A DNA stretch of 64,000 nucleotides from Chromobacterium amazonense (GTDB lineage: Bacteria; Pseudomonadota; Gammaproteobacteria; Burkholderiales; Chromobacteriaceae): assembly GCF_001855565.1 (NCBI RefSeq), contig NZ_MKCR01000035.1:1-64000 (forward strand), in the 5' to 3' direction. Numbering within the stretch: the first letter of the stretch is position 1; every line of letters starts with the position of its first letter. Of this stretch, positions 17,152 to 29,022 are shown one piece after another. The notes under the pieces were generated by a model. The model worked only from the letters and a program-made list of their open reading frames with translations, was not told the DNA's origin and did not search any database. The position numbers and the translations under genes were made by a program.

Positions 17152-18369
17152 ATGACCAAGCCAAGAGCCGTATATCTGCAATCCGGCGGACCTACCGCCG
17201 TTCTGAACGCTTCCGCCCAGGGCGCCATCGAGACCGCGCGCCGGCTGGGCCTGTCCCTGTATGCCGCCTTTGACGGACTGGCGGGCCTGCTGGAAGGGCG
17301 CCTGTGCGATACCGACGGCGTATCCGACACCGCCATCGCGCAATTGGCCTTCATGCCCGGCGGCAGCTTCGGCGTCAGCCGCCGCATGATAGGCACGTTC
17401 GAAGAAGCGCCGGAAGACTGGCTGCGCCTGCGCGACGTGCTGGCCAAGCACGACATCCACTATTTGCTGATCAATGGCGGCAACGGTTCGCTGGGCTGCG
17501 CCGAGCGGCTGGTCGATTTTGAAAAGCATACCGGCTACAAGCTGGGCGTGATCGGCGTGCCCAAAACCATTGACAACGACTTGGTCGGCACCGACAACAG
17601 CCCGGGCTACGGCTCGTCCGCCAAGTTTCTGGCCAGCGCCATGCGCGAGGTGGGCCTGGACATGACCAGCATGGGCTGGGGCCGCGTCTTCATCATGGAA
17701 ACCATGGGCCGCCACACCGGCTGGCTGGCCGCCGCCTGCGCCGCGTCTTCGCGCAGCCCGCAGGAGGCGCCGCATCTCCTGTTGCTGCCGGAGGTGCCGT
17801 TCGACGAGCAGCGCTTCCTCGCCGCGCTGGATGCCAGTCTGGCCAAGTATGGCCAGTGCGCCATCGCGGTGGCCGAGGGCATCACCGGCAAGGACGGCCG
17901 TTTTGTCGCCGAGGCCAAGAAGTCGGAAACCTACGGCCACGAGCAACTGGGCGGCGCCGGACACTGGCTGGCGCAGCTGATCCTGCGCGAGCGCGGCATC
18001 TCCGCCCACGTGGCGCAAGTGGATTATCTGCAGCGCGCCGGCGGCCACCTGGCTTCCACTACCGACGTCCGCCAGGCCTATGTGATGGGCGAGCGCGCGG
18101 TGGAGTGGCTGCTGGCCGGCAAGACCGGCTTGATGGCCGGCATCAAGCGCCTGAATGACCACCCTTACTGTTGGGACGTGGTCGAGGTGCCGCTGTCGGA
18201 AGTGGGCGACAAGGAAAAGCGGCTGCCGCCGGAATTCATCGGCGAGGATGGTTTCTGCGTCACCCAGGCCTTCCTCGATTACGTCAAGCCGCTGATGGAG
18301 GGCGAGCGCATTCCGCCGTTCAAGGACGGTCTGCCGGATTACCGCCCCATCGCCTGGCCCAAGGTATAA
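17152..18369 (+). CDS. 6-phosphofructokinase of the PPi-PFK family; donor uncertain
   Basis: The 405-residue protein phosphorylates fructose 6-phosphate in the cytoplasm. Signatures are 'SGGPTAVLNA' (residues 11-20), 'INGGNGSLG' (108-115), 'GVPKTIDNDLVGTD' (135-148) and 'METMGRHTGWLAA' (182-193). The length and 'PKTIDND' place it in the pyrophosphate-dependent family usual in Neisseriales and methylotrophs. However, the residue aligned to E. coli PfkA Gly104 is Gly112, whereas classical PPi enzymes carry Asp there; Lys138 in 'PKTIDND' is PPi-like. The residue combination therefore leaves the phosphoryl donor open. ATG 17152 gives the family start 'MTKPRAVYLQSGGPT'. Terminator follows; no glycolytic genes adjoin. 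Confidence 0.9.
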   Translation: MTKPRAVYLQSGGPTAVLNASAQGAIETARRLGLSLYAAFDGLAGLLEGRLCDTDGVSDTAIAQLAFMPGGSFGVSRRMIGTFEEAPEDWLRLRDVLAKHDIHYLLINGGNGSLGCAERLVDFEKHTGYKLGVIGVPKTIDNDLVGTDNSPGYGSSAKFLASAMREVGLDMTSMGWGRVFIMETMGRHTGWLAAACAASSRSPQEAPHLLLLPEVPFDEQRFLAALDASLAKYGQCAIAVAEGITGKDGRFVAEAKKSETYGHEQLGGAGHWLAQLILRERGISAHVAQVDYLQRAGGHLASTTDVRQAYVMGERAVEWLLAGKTGLMAGIKRLNDHPYCWDVVEVPLSEVGDKEKRLPPEFIGEDGFCVTQAFLDYVKPLMEGERIPPFKDGLPDYRPIAWPKV

Positions 18370-18386
18370 GGCAGTTTGATGTCGCC

Positions 18387-18413
18387 AACCGCCGGCTTTG
18401 CCGGCGGTTTTGC
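18387..18413 (+). terminator. Intrinsic terminator of the phosphofructokinase gene
   Basis: The 10-bp stem AACCGCCGGC / GCCGGCGGTT with loop TTT is followed by TTG and T-rich sequence. Confidence 0.85.
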
Positions 18414-18486
18414 TTTGCGGCTGCAGCGCGCGCCGCGCATCTGTTACAATCACCCTCTTTTTGACCGATCACAATAGGTTTCAGAC

Positions 18487-19860
18487 ATGCTCAGCTTGTA
18501 CAACACACTGACCCGCCAGAAGGAAGCGTTCAAACCCATCGAACCCGGCAAAGTGCGCATGTACGTCTGCGGCATGACCGTCTACGACCTCTGTCACATC
18601 GGCCACGCGCGCATGCTGGCCGCCTTCGACGTGATCTACCGCTGGCTGAAAGCCTCCGGCTACGACGTCACCTATGTGCGCAACATCACCGACATCGAAG
18701 ACAAGATCATCAAGCGCGCGCTGGAGCGCGGCATCACGCCGGAGCAGCTGGTGGAAGAAACCATCGCCGACATGCACCAGGATGCCGCCGCGCTGGGCCT
18801 GCTGCCACCTACTTTCGAACCGCGCGCCACGCACCACGTCGGCGGCATGATCGCGCTGATCGAACAGCTGATCGCCAATGGCAAAGCCTACCCGGCCGCC
18901 AATGGCGACGTTTACTACGCGGTGCGCGAGTTTGAAGGCTACGGCAAGCTGTCCGGCCGCACGCTGGACAAGCTGCGCGCCGGCGAGCGCGTGGAAGTGG
19001 ACCCGAACAAGCGCGATCCGCTGGACTTCGTGCTGTGGAAGGCCGCCAAGCCGGGCGAACCGTCTTGGGACAGCCCGTGGGGCAAGGGCCGTCCGGGCTG
19101 GCACATCGAGTGCTCCGTGATGAGCTGCCACCATTTGGGCGAGCATTTCGACATCCACGGCGGCGGCGAAGACTTGCAGTTCCCGCATCATGAAAACGAA
19201 ATCGCCCAGTCCGAGGGCGCCCACGGCCATCAGTACGTCAATTACTGGCTGCACAACGGCTTCATCAATGTAGACGGCGAGAAAATGTCCAAGAGCCTGG
19301 GCAATTTCTTCACCATCCGCGATGTGCTTGAGCATTTCGACGGCGAAGTGATCCGCTTCTTCATCGTGCGCAGTCACTATCGCAGCCCGGTCAACTACAC
19401 CGACAGCATCCTGAACGACGCCAAGCAGGGCCTGACCCGTCTGTATACCGCGTTGCGCGGCATCGACTTGCCGGCGTCGCAGGGCATTGATTGGAACAAC
19501 GCCTACGCCGCGCGCTTCAAGGCGGCGATGGACGATGACTTCAATTCTTCCGAGGCCGTGGCCGTGCTGTTTGACCTGGCAGGCGAGGTCAACAAGAGCC
19601 GCGATCCGCAACAGGCGCGGCTGCTGAAGGATCTGGCCGGCGTGCTGGGCCTGCTCACGCGCGATCCGGACGCCTTCCTGAAGGGCGGCGCCAGCGAGGG
19701 CGAACTCTCCGCCGAGCAAGTGGAAGCGCTGATCCAGGCCCGCAAGGACGCGCGCGCCGCCAAGAACTGGGCCGAGTCCGACCGCATCCGCGACGAGCTG
19801 ACCGCCAAGGGCATTGTGCTGGAAGACAGCGCTGCCGGCACCACCTGGCGCCGCGCCTGA
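18487..19860 (+). CDS. cysS: Cysteinyl-tRNA synthetase
   Basis: The 457-residue class I synthetase charges tRNA-Cys. It shows the zinc-binding Cys in '[19 protein letters not shown]', the HIGH motif within it, '[34 protein letters not shown]' with the remaining zinc ligands, and KMSKS as '[11 protein letters not shown]'. Length matches E. coli CysRS (461). ATG 18487 is the family start ('[13 protein letters not shown]'). A TACAAT box at 18445-18450 lies about 37 bp upstream and may be its -10 element, just after the terminator of the preceding gene. rpmE follows from its own promoter. Confidence 0.97.
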   Translation: MLSLYNTLTRQKEAFKPIEPGKVRMYVCGMTVYDLCHIGHARMLAAFDVIYRWLKASGYDVTYVRNITDIEDKIIKRALERGITPEQLVEETIADMHQDAAALGLLPPTFEPRATHHVGGMIALIEQLIANGKAYPAANGDVYYAVREFEGYGKLSGRTLDKLRAGERVEVDPNKRDPLDFVLWKAAKPGEPSWDSPWGKGRPGWHIECSVMSCHHLGEHFDIHGGGEDLQFPHHENEIAQSEGAHGHQYVNYWLHNGFINVDGEKMSKSLGNFFTIRDVLEHFDGEVIRFFIVRSHYRSPVNYTDSILNDAKQGLTRLYTALRGIDLPASQGIDWNNAYAARFKAAMDDDFNSSEAVAVLFDLAGEVNKSRDPQQARLLKDLAGVLGLLTRDPDAFLKGGASEGELSAEQVEALIQARKDARAAKNWAESDRIRDELTAKGIVLEDSAAGTTWRRA

Positions 19861-19881
19861 CCGTTATTTGCCCCGCTTGGC

Positions 19882-19910
19882 TTGTCAAGGGCGGGCAAAC
19901 GGCGGATAAT
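19882..19910 (+). promoter_or_regulatory. Sigma-70 promoter of rpmE
   Basis: TTGTCA (19882-19887) and GATAAT (19905-19910) are separated by 17 bp, close to consensus. The -35 lies in the loop of an imperfect inverted repeat (TTTGCCC ... GGGCAAA) that may act as the cysS terminator. Confidence 0.8.
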
Positions 19911-19927
19911 GCCGCGTTTAGCAAGCA

Positions 19928-19948
19928 GTACAGGCAAAACCCCTGTAC
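19928..19948 (+). promoter_or_regulatory. Hairpin in the rpmE leader
   Basis: GTACAGG pairs with CCTGTAC across a seven-base loop, in the short 5' untranslated leader about 20 bp before the rpmE start. Autogenous control through leader structure is known for several ribosomal-protein genes; for this leader it is inference. Confidence 0.45.
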
Positions 19949-19968
19949 CCGATTAGAAAGGTAGAGAG

Positions 19969-20184
19969 ATGAAAACCGATATTCACCCGAACTACAAAGA
20001 ACTGTCCGTTACCTGCTCCTGCGGCAACCAGTTCGTGACCAAGTCCACCATGTCCAAGGACGCCTTCTCCATCGAAGTGTGCTCCAGCTGCCACCCGTTC
20101 TACACCGGCAAGCAAAAGATCGTGGACACCGCTGGTCGCGTGGACAAGTTCAACCAGAAGTTCGGCAGCTTCTTCAAGCGCTAA
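19969..20184 (+). CDS. rpmE: Ribosomal protein L31, zinc-binding form
   Basis: The 71-residue 50S subunit protein bL31 is of the C+ (zinc) type: '[22 protein letters not shown]' and '[16 protein letters not shown]' supply four cysteines (16, 18, 37 and 40), and '[11 protein letters not shown]' closes the protein. Length is the usual 70. AAAGGTAGAGAG precedes the ATG. It is transcribed alone between a near-consensus promoter and a strong terminator. The presence of the zinc form leaves open whether a zinc-free RpmE2 paralogue exists elsewhere. Confidence 0.97.
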   Translation: MKTDIHPNYKELSVTCSCGNQFVTKSTMSKDAFSIEVCSSCHPFYTGKQKIVDTAGRVDKFNQKFGSFFKR

Positions 20185-20202
20185 GCGCTACGCCGTATCT
20201 GG

Positions 20203-20230
20203 AAAAAAGGCAGCCCCGGCTGCCTTTTTT
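20203..20230 (+). terminator. Intrinsic terminator of rpmE
   Basis: The 13-bp stem AAAAAAGGCAGCC / GGCTGCCTTTTTT has a two-base loop and ends in a T-run, 18 bp after the stop codon. Confidence 0.95.
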
Positions 20231-20430
20231 GCTGCGCGGATGAAAATGGTGCGATGGCTCCATGCGTGATGTGAACGATGGTCTCTGCCATGGCTCTGTA
20301 TCTATGCCATGTTGCATGCGGTGCGGATGTGCCGATAGGCAGTGGCATGGGCACGGCTAGAAGCGATAAGCTTGCTTCAACTGCGCGAAGTCAACGGCCC
20401 TTAGCCGCACAAAACCGATTCGAATTAAAC

Positions 20431-22092
20431 ATGCTCACTTATTCCGCTCAGGCCAGCCAGCTGGCCAAGCCGACCGAAAAACCCTGGGTGCTGCTCCTGC
20501 TGTGCTTCATCTGGCTGTGGCCGGGTATTCTGGGGCACGATCCATGGAAGCCGGACGAGCCGTATGTGCTGGCGGTTGTCCAGGGCATGCTGCACAGCGG
20601 CAACTGGCTGCTGCCGACGCTGCAGGGCGCCCCGTATCTGGAGAACCCGCCGCTTTACTATTGGCTGGCTGCGGGTTGCGTCAAGCTGTTTTCGCCCTGG
20701 CTGCTGCCGGCGCATGACGCCGCCCGCCTGTCCACGCCGCTGTTGATGGCGCTGGCCTTGTTGCTGGCGGGCATGGCCGGCCGCGACCTGATAGGCCGCC
20801 GCCATGGCCGCAGCGTGGTGATGATCCTGATCGGCTGCCTGGGCTTGGTCGAATCCGGCCATCAACTGACGCCGGTCATCGCCAGTTTTACCGGTTTTGC
20901 CGCCGCCTTCTACGCCTTGTCGCTGACGCTGCGCTCGCCAGGCCTGGCCGGCGCGCTGCTCGGCGCTGCCAGTGTCGCCACCTTCCTGGGCGGCAGTCTC
21001 ACCGACCTGATGCTGATCTGGCTGACCGCGCTGATGTTGCCGGCGTTCAGCGCCTGGCGCTGCAAGAACTATGCGCTGACGCTGCTGCTGGCGCTGATGG
21101 TGGCGCTGCCCGCCATCCTGGTATGGCCGATGTTGCTGTTGCGCGAGTACCCAGCCGTCTTCGCCGATTGGTGGGCCAATTACTGCTTGGGCCAGACCAG
21201 CGGCTTCAAGCACATCAGGATGTTCCACGATTTCGGCTACTACACCGTCAACGTGTTGTGGTTCGCCTTCCCGGCTTGGCCGCTGGCCTTGTGGACCCTG
21301 TACCGCCAGCGCCAGCCGCTCTCGCCCAAGCTGCAGCTGCCGCTGCTGTTCGCTTTGATGATCGCGCTGTTGCTGACACTGTCCGACCGCGCCAGCATTA
21401 CCGACGCCATGCCCTTGCTATTGCCGCTGTCCATCTTGGCGGCAGTGGAGCTGGATACGCTGCGCCGCGGCGCGGCGGCCTTCCTGAATTGGTTCGCGCT
21501 GATGACCTTCGGCCTGTTCGGTCTTTTGGTATGGCTGGGCTGGGCGGCGATGAACTACGGCTGGCCGGCCGGCTTGGCCGGACGCGCCCAGTATTTCAGT
21601 CCGTTCTACCAGCCGCATGTGTCATGGTGGCATGCGGTGGGCGCGCTGGTGGCCACGCTGGTCTGGCTGTGGGCGCTGACCCGGCCCCATCTGCGCGGCC
21701 GCCAGGCCATCACCAATTGGGCCGCAGGACTGACGTTGCTGTGGGGTCTGGGCATGACTTTATGGCTGCCATGGTTTGACGCCGCCAAGAGTTACCGCCC
21801 GGTAGTGCAGAGCATGTTGCGCAAGCTGCCGGCTGGCGGAGTGTCGTGCGTCGCCGCGGAAAGTCATAATCGCCTGGCCCTGATCAGCTGGCGCTACTAC
21901 GCCGGTATGGATTTGCTGCCATTTCCCGCTGGCGAGACGCCGCCTTGCGATTACTGGTTGGTCGTCCGGGACAGGCAACAAGGCATGGCCGAGCCAGGGT
22001 GGCAGGTGCTATGGACTGGCCATCGTCCGCGCGAGGACAATATGACTTTTGCCTTGCTGCAGCGTTTGCCGCCGACGCAGCCATCCAATTAA
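20431..22092 (+). CDS. ArnT/PMT-like glycosyltransferase, membrane protein
   Basis: The 553-residue polytopic membrane protein resembles the GT83 (ArnT/PqaB) lipid-linked glycosyltransferases. The family region near the N-terminus reads 'GILGHDPWKPDEPYVLAVVQGMLHSGNWLLPTLQGAPYLENPPLYYW', with the acidic 'DPWKPDE' periplasmic loop that carries the catalytic Asp in ArnT. About a dozen hydrophobic spans follow, and the last 80 residues are soluble ('SCVAAESHNRLALISWRYYAGMDLLPFP'). I preferred ATG 20431, since the preceding 51 in-frame residues are not membrane-like. ArnT adds 4-amino-arabinose to lipid A from an undecaprenyl donor, but no arn genes are nearby, so the sugar and acceptor are unknown. 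Confidence 0.82.
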   Translation: MLTYSAQASQLAKPTEKPWVLLLLCFIWLWPGILGHDPWKPDEPYVLAVVQGMLHSGNWLLPTLQGAPYLENPPLYYWLAAGCVKLFSPWLLPAHDAARLSTPLLMALALLLAGMAGRDLIGRRHGRSVVMILIGCLGLVESGHQLTPVIASFTGFAAAFYALSLTLRSPGLAGALLGAASVATFLGGSLTDLMLIWLTALMLPAFSAWRCKNYALTLLLALMVALPAILVWPMLLLREYPAVFADWWANYCLGQTSGFKHIRMFHDFGYYTVNVLWFAFPAWPLALWTLYRQRQPLSPKLQLPLLFALMIALLLTLSDRASITDAMPLLLPLSILAAVELDTLRRGAAAFLNWFALMTFGLFGLLVWLGWAAMNYGWPAGLAGRAQYFSPFYQPHVSWWHAVGALVATLVWLWALTRPHLRGRQAITNWAAGLTLLWGLGMTLWLPWFDAAKSYRPVVQSMLRKLPAGGVSCVAAESHNRLALISWRYYAGMDLLPFPAGETPPCDYWLVVRDRQQGMAEPGWQVLWTGHRPREDNMTFALLQRLPPTQPSN

Positions 22093-22110
22093 TGGCCATG
22101 AGTTGAGCCA

Positions 22111-22140
22111 AGCCGTCTCTGCAGGCAGAGGCGGCTTTTT
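22111..22140 (+). terminator. Intrinsic terminator of the glycosyltransferase gene
   Basis: The 12-bp stem (AGCCG, one mismatch, CTCTGC) folds back as GCAGAG ... CGGCT and is followed by TTTTT. Confidence 0.9.
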
Positions 22141-22214
22141 GACTTTAAGGCCATGGCGGCTGCGCGCATGCCGTCCGCGCGGCCGCTTATCCCATGGCGA
22201 GCCTGTCCGTCAGC

Positions 22215-23063
22215 TCATTTCTCTGGCAGACAGGCAAGAAGATGGGCTTGCTGAGCCTCGGAAAGCGGCAGGACGGAGATCAGTTTCTCTTTGGCGACGC
22301 CTGGGAGGTATTGGGCGATGTTGCCGATGTCGGAAGGCAGGGCGGGATTGTCGCGGTTTTGCATCAGATGCCGCGCGCAATCGATGGCGATTTGCGCGAT
22401 ATGCGTGCGCGGCTTGTCTACTCCCCGGATAAGCTGGCTGATCATTTGCGGCAGTTGCCAGGCATCCGCCAGTTGCAAGGTCAGTTGCCGGAATGTGAAT
22501 CCCGCGGTATTCAACTGGGCAAGGCCTGTTCTGTTGGCGCGTCCTGCTTCGAATTCGGCGATCGCCTCTATCGGCAATTCCGGCGCGAAATGCCACAGCA
22601 GCAATTCGCCTGTTTCGGAAAGCAGCGTGGCCAGGGAAATTTCTTCGGGAGAGGTGTCTGCGCGGAAATTCGACCACGCCCGGGCGATGCCGGAAGCCAG
22701 GACGGCGGTTGAAACCGCGTTTCTCCAGCCAGGGTGATCCACTTCCACCACCGGGCTATGGGCGATCAGAGTATACAATTCATCGCTGCCCAGCTGGAGG
22801 ATGGTGGCCAGCGGGGTAGTGGTTTCTTTGCCTAGCCGCCTGGATCGATGCCGTTCGGCCTCTATCAGTAATTTGAGGGCCAGATACGGATCGTCTTGCA
22901 CCTTTTCGGCGAGGTCTTTGGGCGCGAATTCCGGCGCGTCCTGGCCTTGGGATTTCAGCGACTGGAACAAATCGCGGGTCGCGGAGAGCACAGGGATATC
23001 CCTGTCTTTCAGATAAACCGCCCAATGTTCCATATCCCAGCTGCGCTGATGCCGACTCAACAT
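22215..23063 (-). CDS. HDOD domain protein
   Basis: The 282-residue protein is an HDOD-type signalling protein, a non-catalytic relative of HD phosphohydrolases used in two-component and c-di-GMP networks. Visible are 'FAPKDLAEKVQDDPYLALKLLIEAERH' in the N-terminal part, 'GSDELYTLIAHSPVV' and 'SLATLLSETGELLLWHFAPE', where the HD pair of true enzymes is replaced by Ser-Glu. No receiver, GGDEF or EAL domain is attached. ATG 23063 is chosen by length; a second Met ten codons later ('MEHWAVYLKDRD') is an alternative. The 274 bp upstream (23064-23337) hold only its promoter region and the aacS terminator. Confidence 0.85.
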   Translation of the reverse strand: MLSRHQRSWDMEHWAVYLKDRDIPVLSATRDLFQSLKSQGQDAPEFAPKDLAEKVQDDPYLALKLLIEAERHRSRRLGKETTTPLATILQLGSDELYTLIAHSPVVEVDHPGWRNAVSTAVLASGIARAWSNFRADTSPEEISLATLLSETGELLLWHFAPELPIEAIAEFEAGRANRTGLAQLNTAGFTFRQLTLQLADAWQLPQMISQLIRGVDKPRTHIAQIAIDCARHLMQNRDNPALPSDIGNIAQYLPGVAKEKLISVLPLSEAQQAHLLACLPEK

Positions 23064-23285
23064 GTCTCTCTGCCCCGAAAACCCCTGTTTTCCGTTTTCT
23101 TATGTTGTTGATGAATATCGCCTGACTATGCCCGCCTGTTGCGGCTTGGAAAATATCTCACCCATGAGTTCATGATAATTCAGTTCGCCGCAAGCAGGGG
23201 ATAAACCGCTGTTCATGGCGCCGGCGCGGTTGCGCCAAAATATTTTATGGTTGCGGATTCCAAGCCGTTTCATTCAATGCGCGCG

Positions 23286-23315
23286 CAAAAAAAACGAGAA
23301 CCGCGGTTCTCGTTT
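23286..23315 (-). terminator. Intrinsic terminator of the aacS/liu operon
   Basis: AAACGAGAACCG / CGGTTCTCGTTT is a perfect 12-bp palindrome, followed on the minus strand by a T-run. It lies 22 bp after the aacS stop codon and closes the leucine catabolism gene cluster. Confidence 0.95.
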
Positions 23316-23337
23316 GCTCATGCCCGATGGGAACGAT

Positions 23338-25299
<1,962 letters not shown>

Positions 25300-25361
25300 G
25301 GTTTCTCCTGTGGCGCGGCCCGTCATTATTGATTTTGAGGTGGGCGGGCGTGCCGGTTTGT

Positions 25362-26255
25362 TCAGCCCTGGCGGCCGAGCGCGTGCGCCAGCTTGGAGGC
25401 GGGGGCTTTGCCCAGCGCGTCGGCGATATACCAGGCGGCGTTCACCAGTTTAGTCAGATCGATGCCAGTGTGGTAGCCCTCGCCATGGAGCAGGTACGCC
25501 ACGTCTTCCGTCGCCACGTTGCCGGAAGCGCCTTTGGCGTAGGGACAGCCGCCCAGGCCGGCGACGGAGGCGTCGAATACCCGCAGGCCGGCGTCCAGCG
25601 AGGCGCGGATATTGGCGACGGCCATGCCGTAGGTGTCGTGGTAGTGGCCGGCCAGGCGTTCCGCCGGCAGCGCGCGTAGTACGGCGTCCAGCATCTCGCG
25701 CACCGAGGCCGGCGTGCCCACGCCTATGGTATCGCCCAGCGAAATCTCATAGCAGCCCAGATCGGACAGGGCTTTGGCCACGTCCGCCACTTTTTGCGGA
25801 GCGATCTTGCCTTCATACGGGCAGCCCGCCACGCAGGAAACATAGCCGCGCACCTTGATGCCGGCATCCAGCGCTCGCCGCGTCACGTTTTCAAAGCGCT
25901 GCAGGCTTTCTGCGATGCTGGCATTGATGTTTTTCTGGCTGAAGCTCTCGCTGGCGGCGCCGAATACGGCGATTTCCCTGACGCCGGCTTCCAGCGCCGC
26001 GTCCAGGCCCTTGTCGTTGGGCACCAGCACCGGGTAGGCGATGGGGCCGGCCAGGTCCAATCCAGCCAGCACATCGGCGCTGCCGGCCATCTGCGGCACC
26101 CACTTGGGCGAAACGAAGGCGCCGGCCTCTATCGCGCTTAGCCCGCTGCCTGCCAGGCGGCGGATCAGTTCCAGCTTGACGGCTGTGTCCACCGCTTGCT
26201 TTTCGTTCTGCAGCCCATCGCGCGGGCCGACCTCCACGATCTTTACGTGTTCCAT
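25362..26255 (-). CDS. liuE: Hydroxymethylglutaryl-CoA lyase
   Basis: The 297-residue enzyme cleaves 3-hydroxy-3-methylglutaryl-CoA to acetyl-CoA and acetoacetate, the last step of leucine degradation. It has the HMGL-like TIM barrel: 'EVGPRDGLQNE' (substrate Arg and metal Asp), 'HYHDTYGMAVANI' (metal His pair), and the catalytic cysteine loop 'GLGGCPYAKGASGNVATEDV'. Length is typical (about 300; also called MvaB or YngG). It follows the TPR gene at 50 bp and precedes aacS. Confidence 0.95.
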   Translation of the reverse strand: MEHVKIVEVGPRDGLQNEKQAVDTAVKLELIRRLAGSGLSAIEAGAFVSPKWVPQMAGSADVLAGLDLAGPIAYPVLVPNDKGLDAALEAGVREIAVFGAASESFSQKNINASIAESLQRFENVTRRALDAGIKVRGYVSCVAGCPYEGKIAPQKVADVAKALSDLGCYEISLGDTIGVGTPASVREMLDAVLRALPAERLAGHYHDTYGMAVANIRASLDAGLRVFDASVAGLGGCPYAKGASGNVATEDVAYLLHGEGYHTGIDLTKLVNAAWYIADALGKAPASKLAHALGRQG

Positions 26256-26305
26256 GCTTCAGCCTTGCATACGGATGCCGCCGCGCGAGGGCGGCGGCGG
26301 GTTGG

Positions 26306-26794
26306 CTAGGGGATCCAGGTTTTGTCCAGGTCCTGCGCGTAGAAGCGGATGGCTTGCTCATAGCGGCGGATGTCTTCGTCGCCGCTGGTCTGAGCGAGCA
26401 GTTTCAGCAAGGACGCCACCGCTGGTTTGCTTTTGCCAAGGTTGTATTGGACCATCGCCAGGAAGGTTTGCAGCGCCTTGTCTTCGGGAAAGTGATGCAG
26501 TCCTTCCAGCAAGGCCTGCTCGGCCTCGCGGTACTGGCCCAGCGCGCGGTGGCTGCTGCCCAGTCCCAGCCAGGCGCTGGCGGCGTCGTGGCCGCTGAGG
26601 CCCAATTCCAGCGCCTGCAGATAATGCGGTATGGCGGCGGCTTCTTCGCCGCGCCCATCGTGCAGGCTGGCGGCCAGGTAATGCAGATCGGCATGCTGCG
26701 GTTGCTGGCGCAGCAGCTCCTGAGCCTGTTGCAGCGCTTGCTCCGGTTGGCCGTTGTGCTGCAGTTTGCGGATGTTTTCCAAGGCGATGTGCAT
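26306..26794 (-). CDS. TPR-repeat protein within the liu cluster
   Basis: The 162-residue protein is built of TPR-like helical pairs: 'ENIRKLQHNGQPEQALQQAQELLRQQPQHADLHYLAASLH', 'GEEAAAIPHYLQALELGLSGHDAASAWLGLGSSHRALGQYREAEQALLEGLHHFPEDKALQTFLAMVQYNLGKSKPAVASLLKLL'. The last part, with 'DEDIRRYEQAIRFYAQDLDKTW', is typical of a TPR family found singly in bacteria. No signal peptide. ATG 26794 has an AAAGGA site; the longer frame would overlap the liuD gene. It sits 31 bp after liuD and 50 bp before liuE, so it is almost surely co-transcribed, but no role in leucine degradation is known for it. It may be a scaffold or a passenger. Confidence 0.85.
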   Translation of the reverse strand: MHIALENIRKLQHNGQPEQALQQAQELLRQQPQHADLHYLAASLHDGRGEEAAAIPHYLQALELGLSGHDAASAWLGLGSSHRALGQYREAEQALLEGLHHFPEDKALQTFLAMVQYNLGKSKPAVASLLKLLAQTSGDEDIRRYEQAIRFYAQDLDKTWIP

Positions 26795-26825
26795 AGCGCG
26801 TCCTTTTGCTGTTTTTATGACTTGG

Positions 26826-28781
<1,956 letters not shown>

Positions 28782-28866
28782 GGCGGTCTCCTGCGGCGAA
28801 ACCGCCCCGGCGCTGGCGCGCCGGCAGACGATTTTGCTTCGCAGCTGCGCAGCCTTGCGGCTGCTG

Positions 28867-28902
28867 GTCGCCGCGGTTGGCGACCAGGATTTTATTGAAC
28901 AT
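28867..28902 (-). pseudogene. Orphan fragment of a biotin carboxylase gene start
   Basis: On the minus strand these 36 bases encode 'MFNKILVANRGD', nearly identical to the first 11 residues of LiuD ('MFNKILIANRGE'), after which the reading is unrelated. The DNA match to the liuD start is about 32 of 35 bases. It sits in the 241-bp gap between liuC and liuD and looks like a local duplication or the remnant of a second, deleted carboxylase gene. Confidence 0.65.
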
Positions 28903-28921
28903 GATTTTCAACCTGGTTTTT

Positions 28922-29015
28922 GCCACGAAAACCACGAAACGACACGGACGATCTGCAGCTGCCTGTGGGACGGGTCGGTGTGCCATTTTTTGTGTTCTTT
29001 CGTGGATTTCGTGGC
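28922..29015. repeat. CACGGAA-type inverted repeat, copy A (liuC-liuD gap)
   Basis: The left arm begins GCCACGAAAACCACGAAACG and the right arm ends CGTGGATTTCGTGGC; each arm is itself a tandem of CACG-A units. Similar elements occur at 29824-29956 and 31957-32046. This is the most diverged of the three. A strong RNA hairpin is expected between the two genes. Confidence 0.75.
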
Positions 29016-29022
29016 TAAAAGT

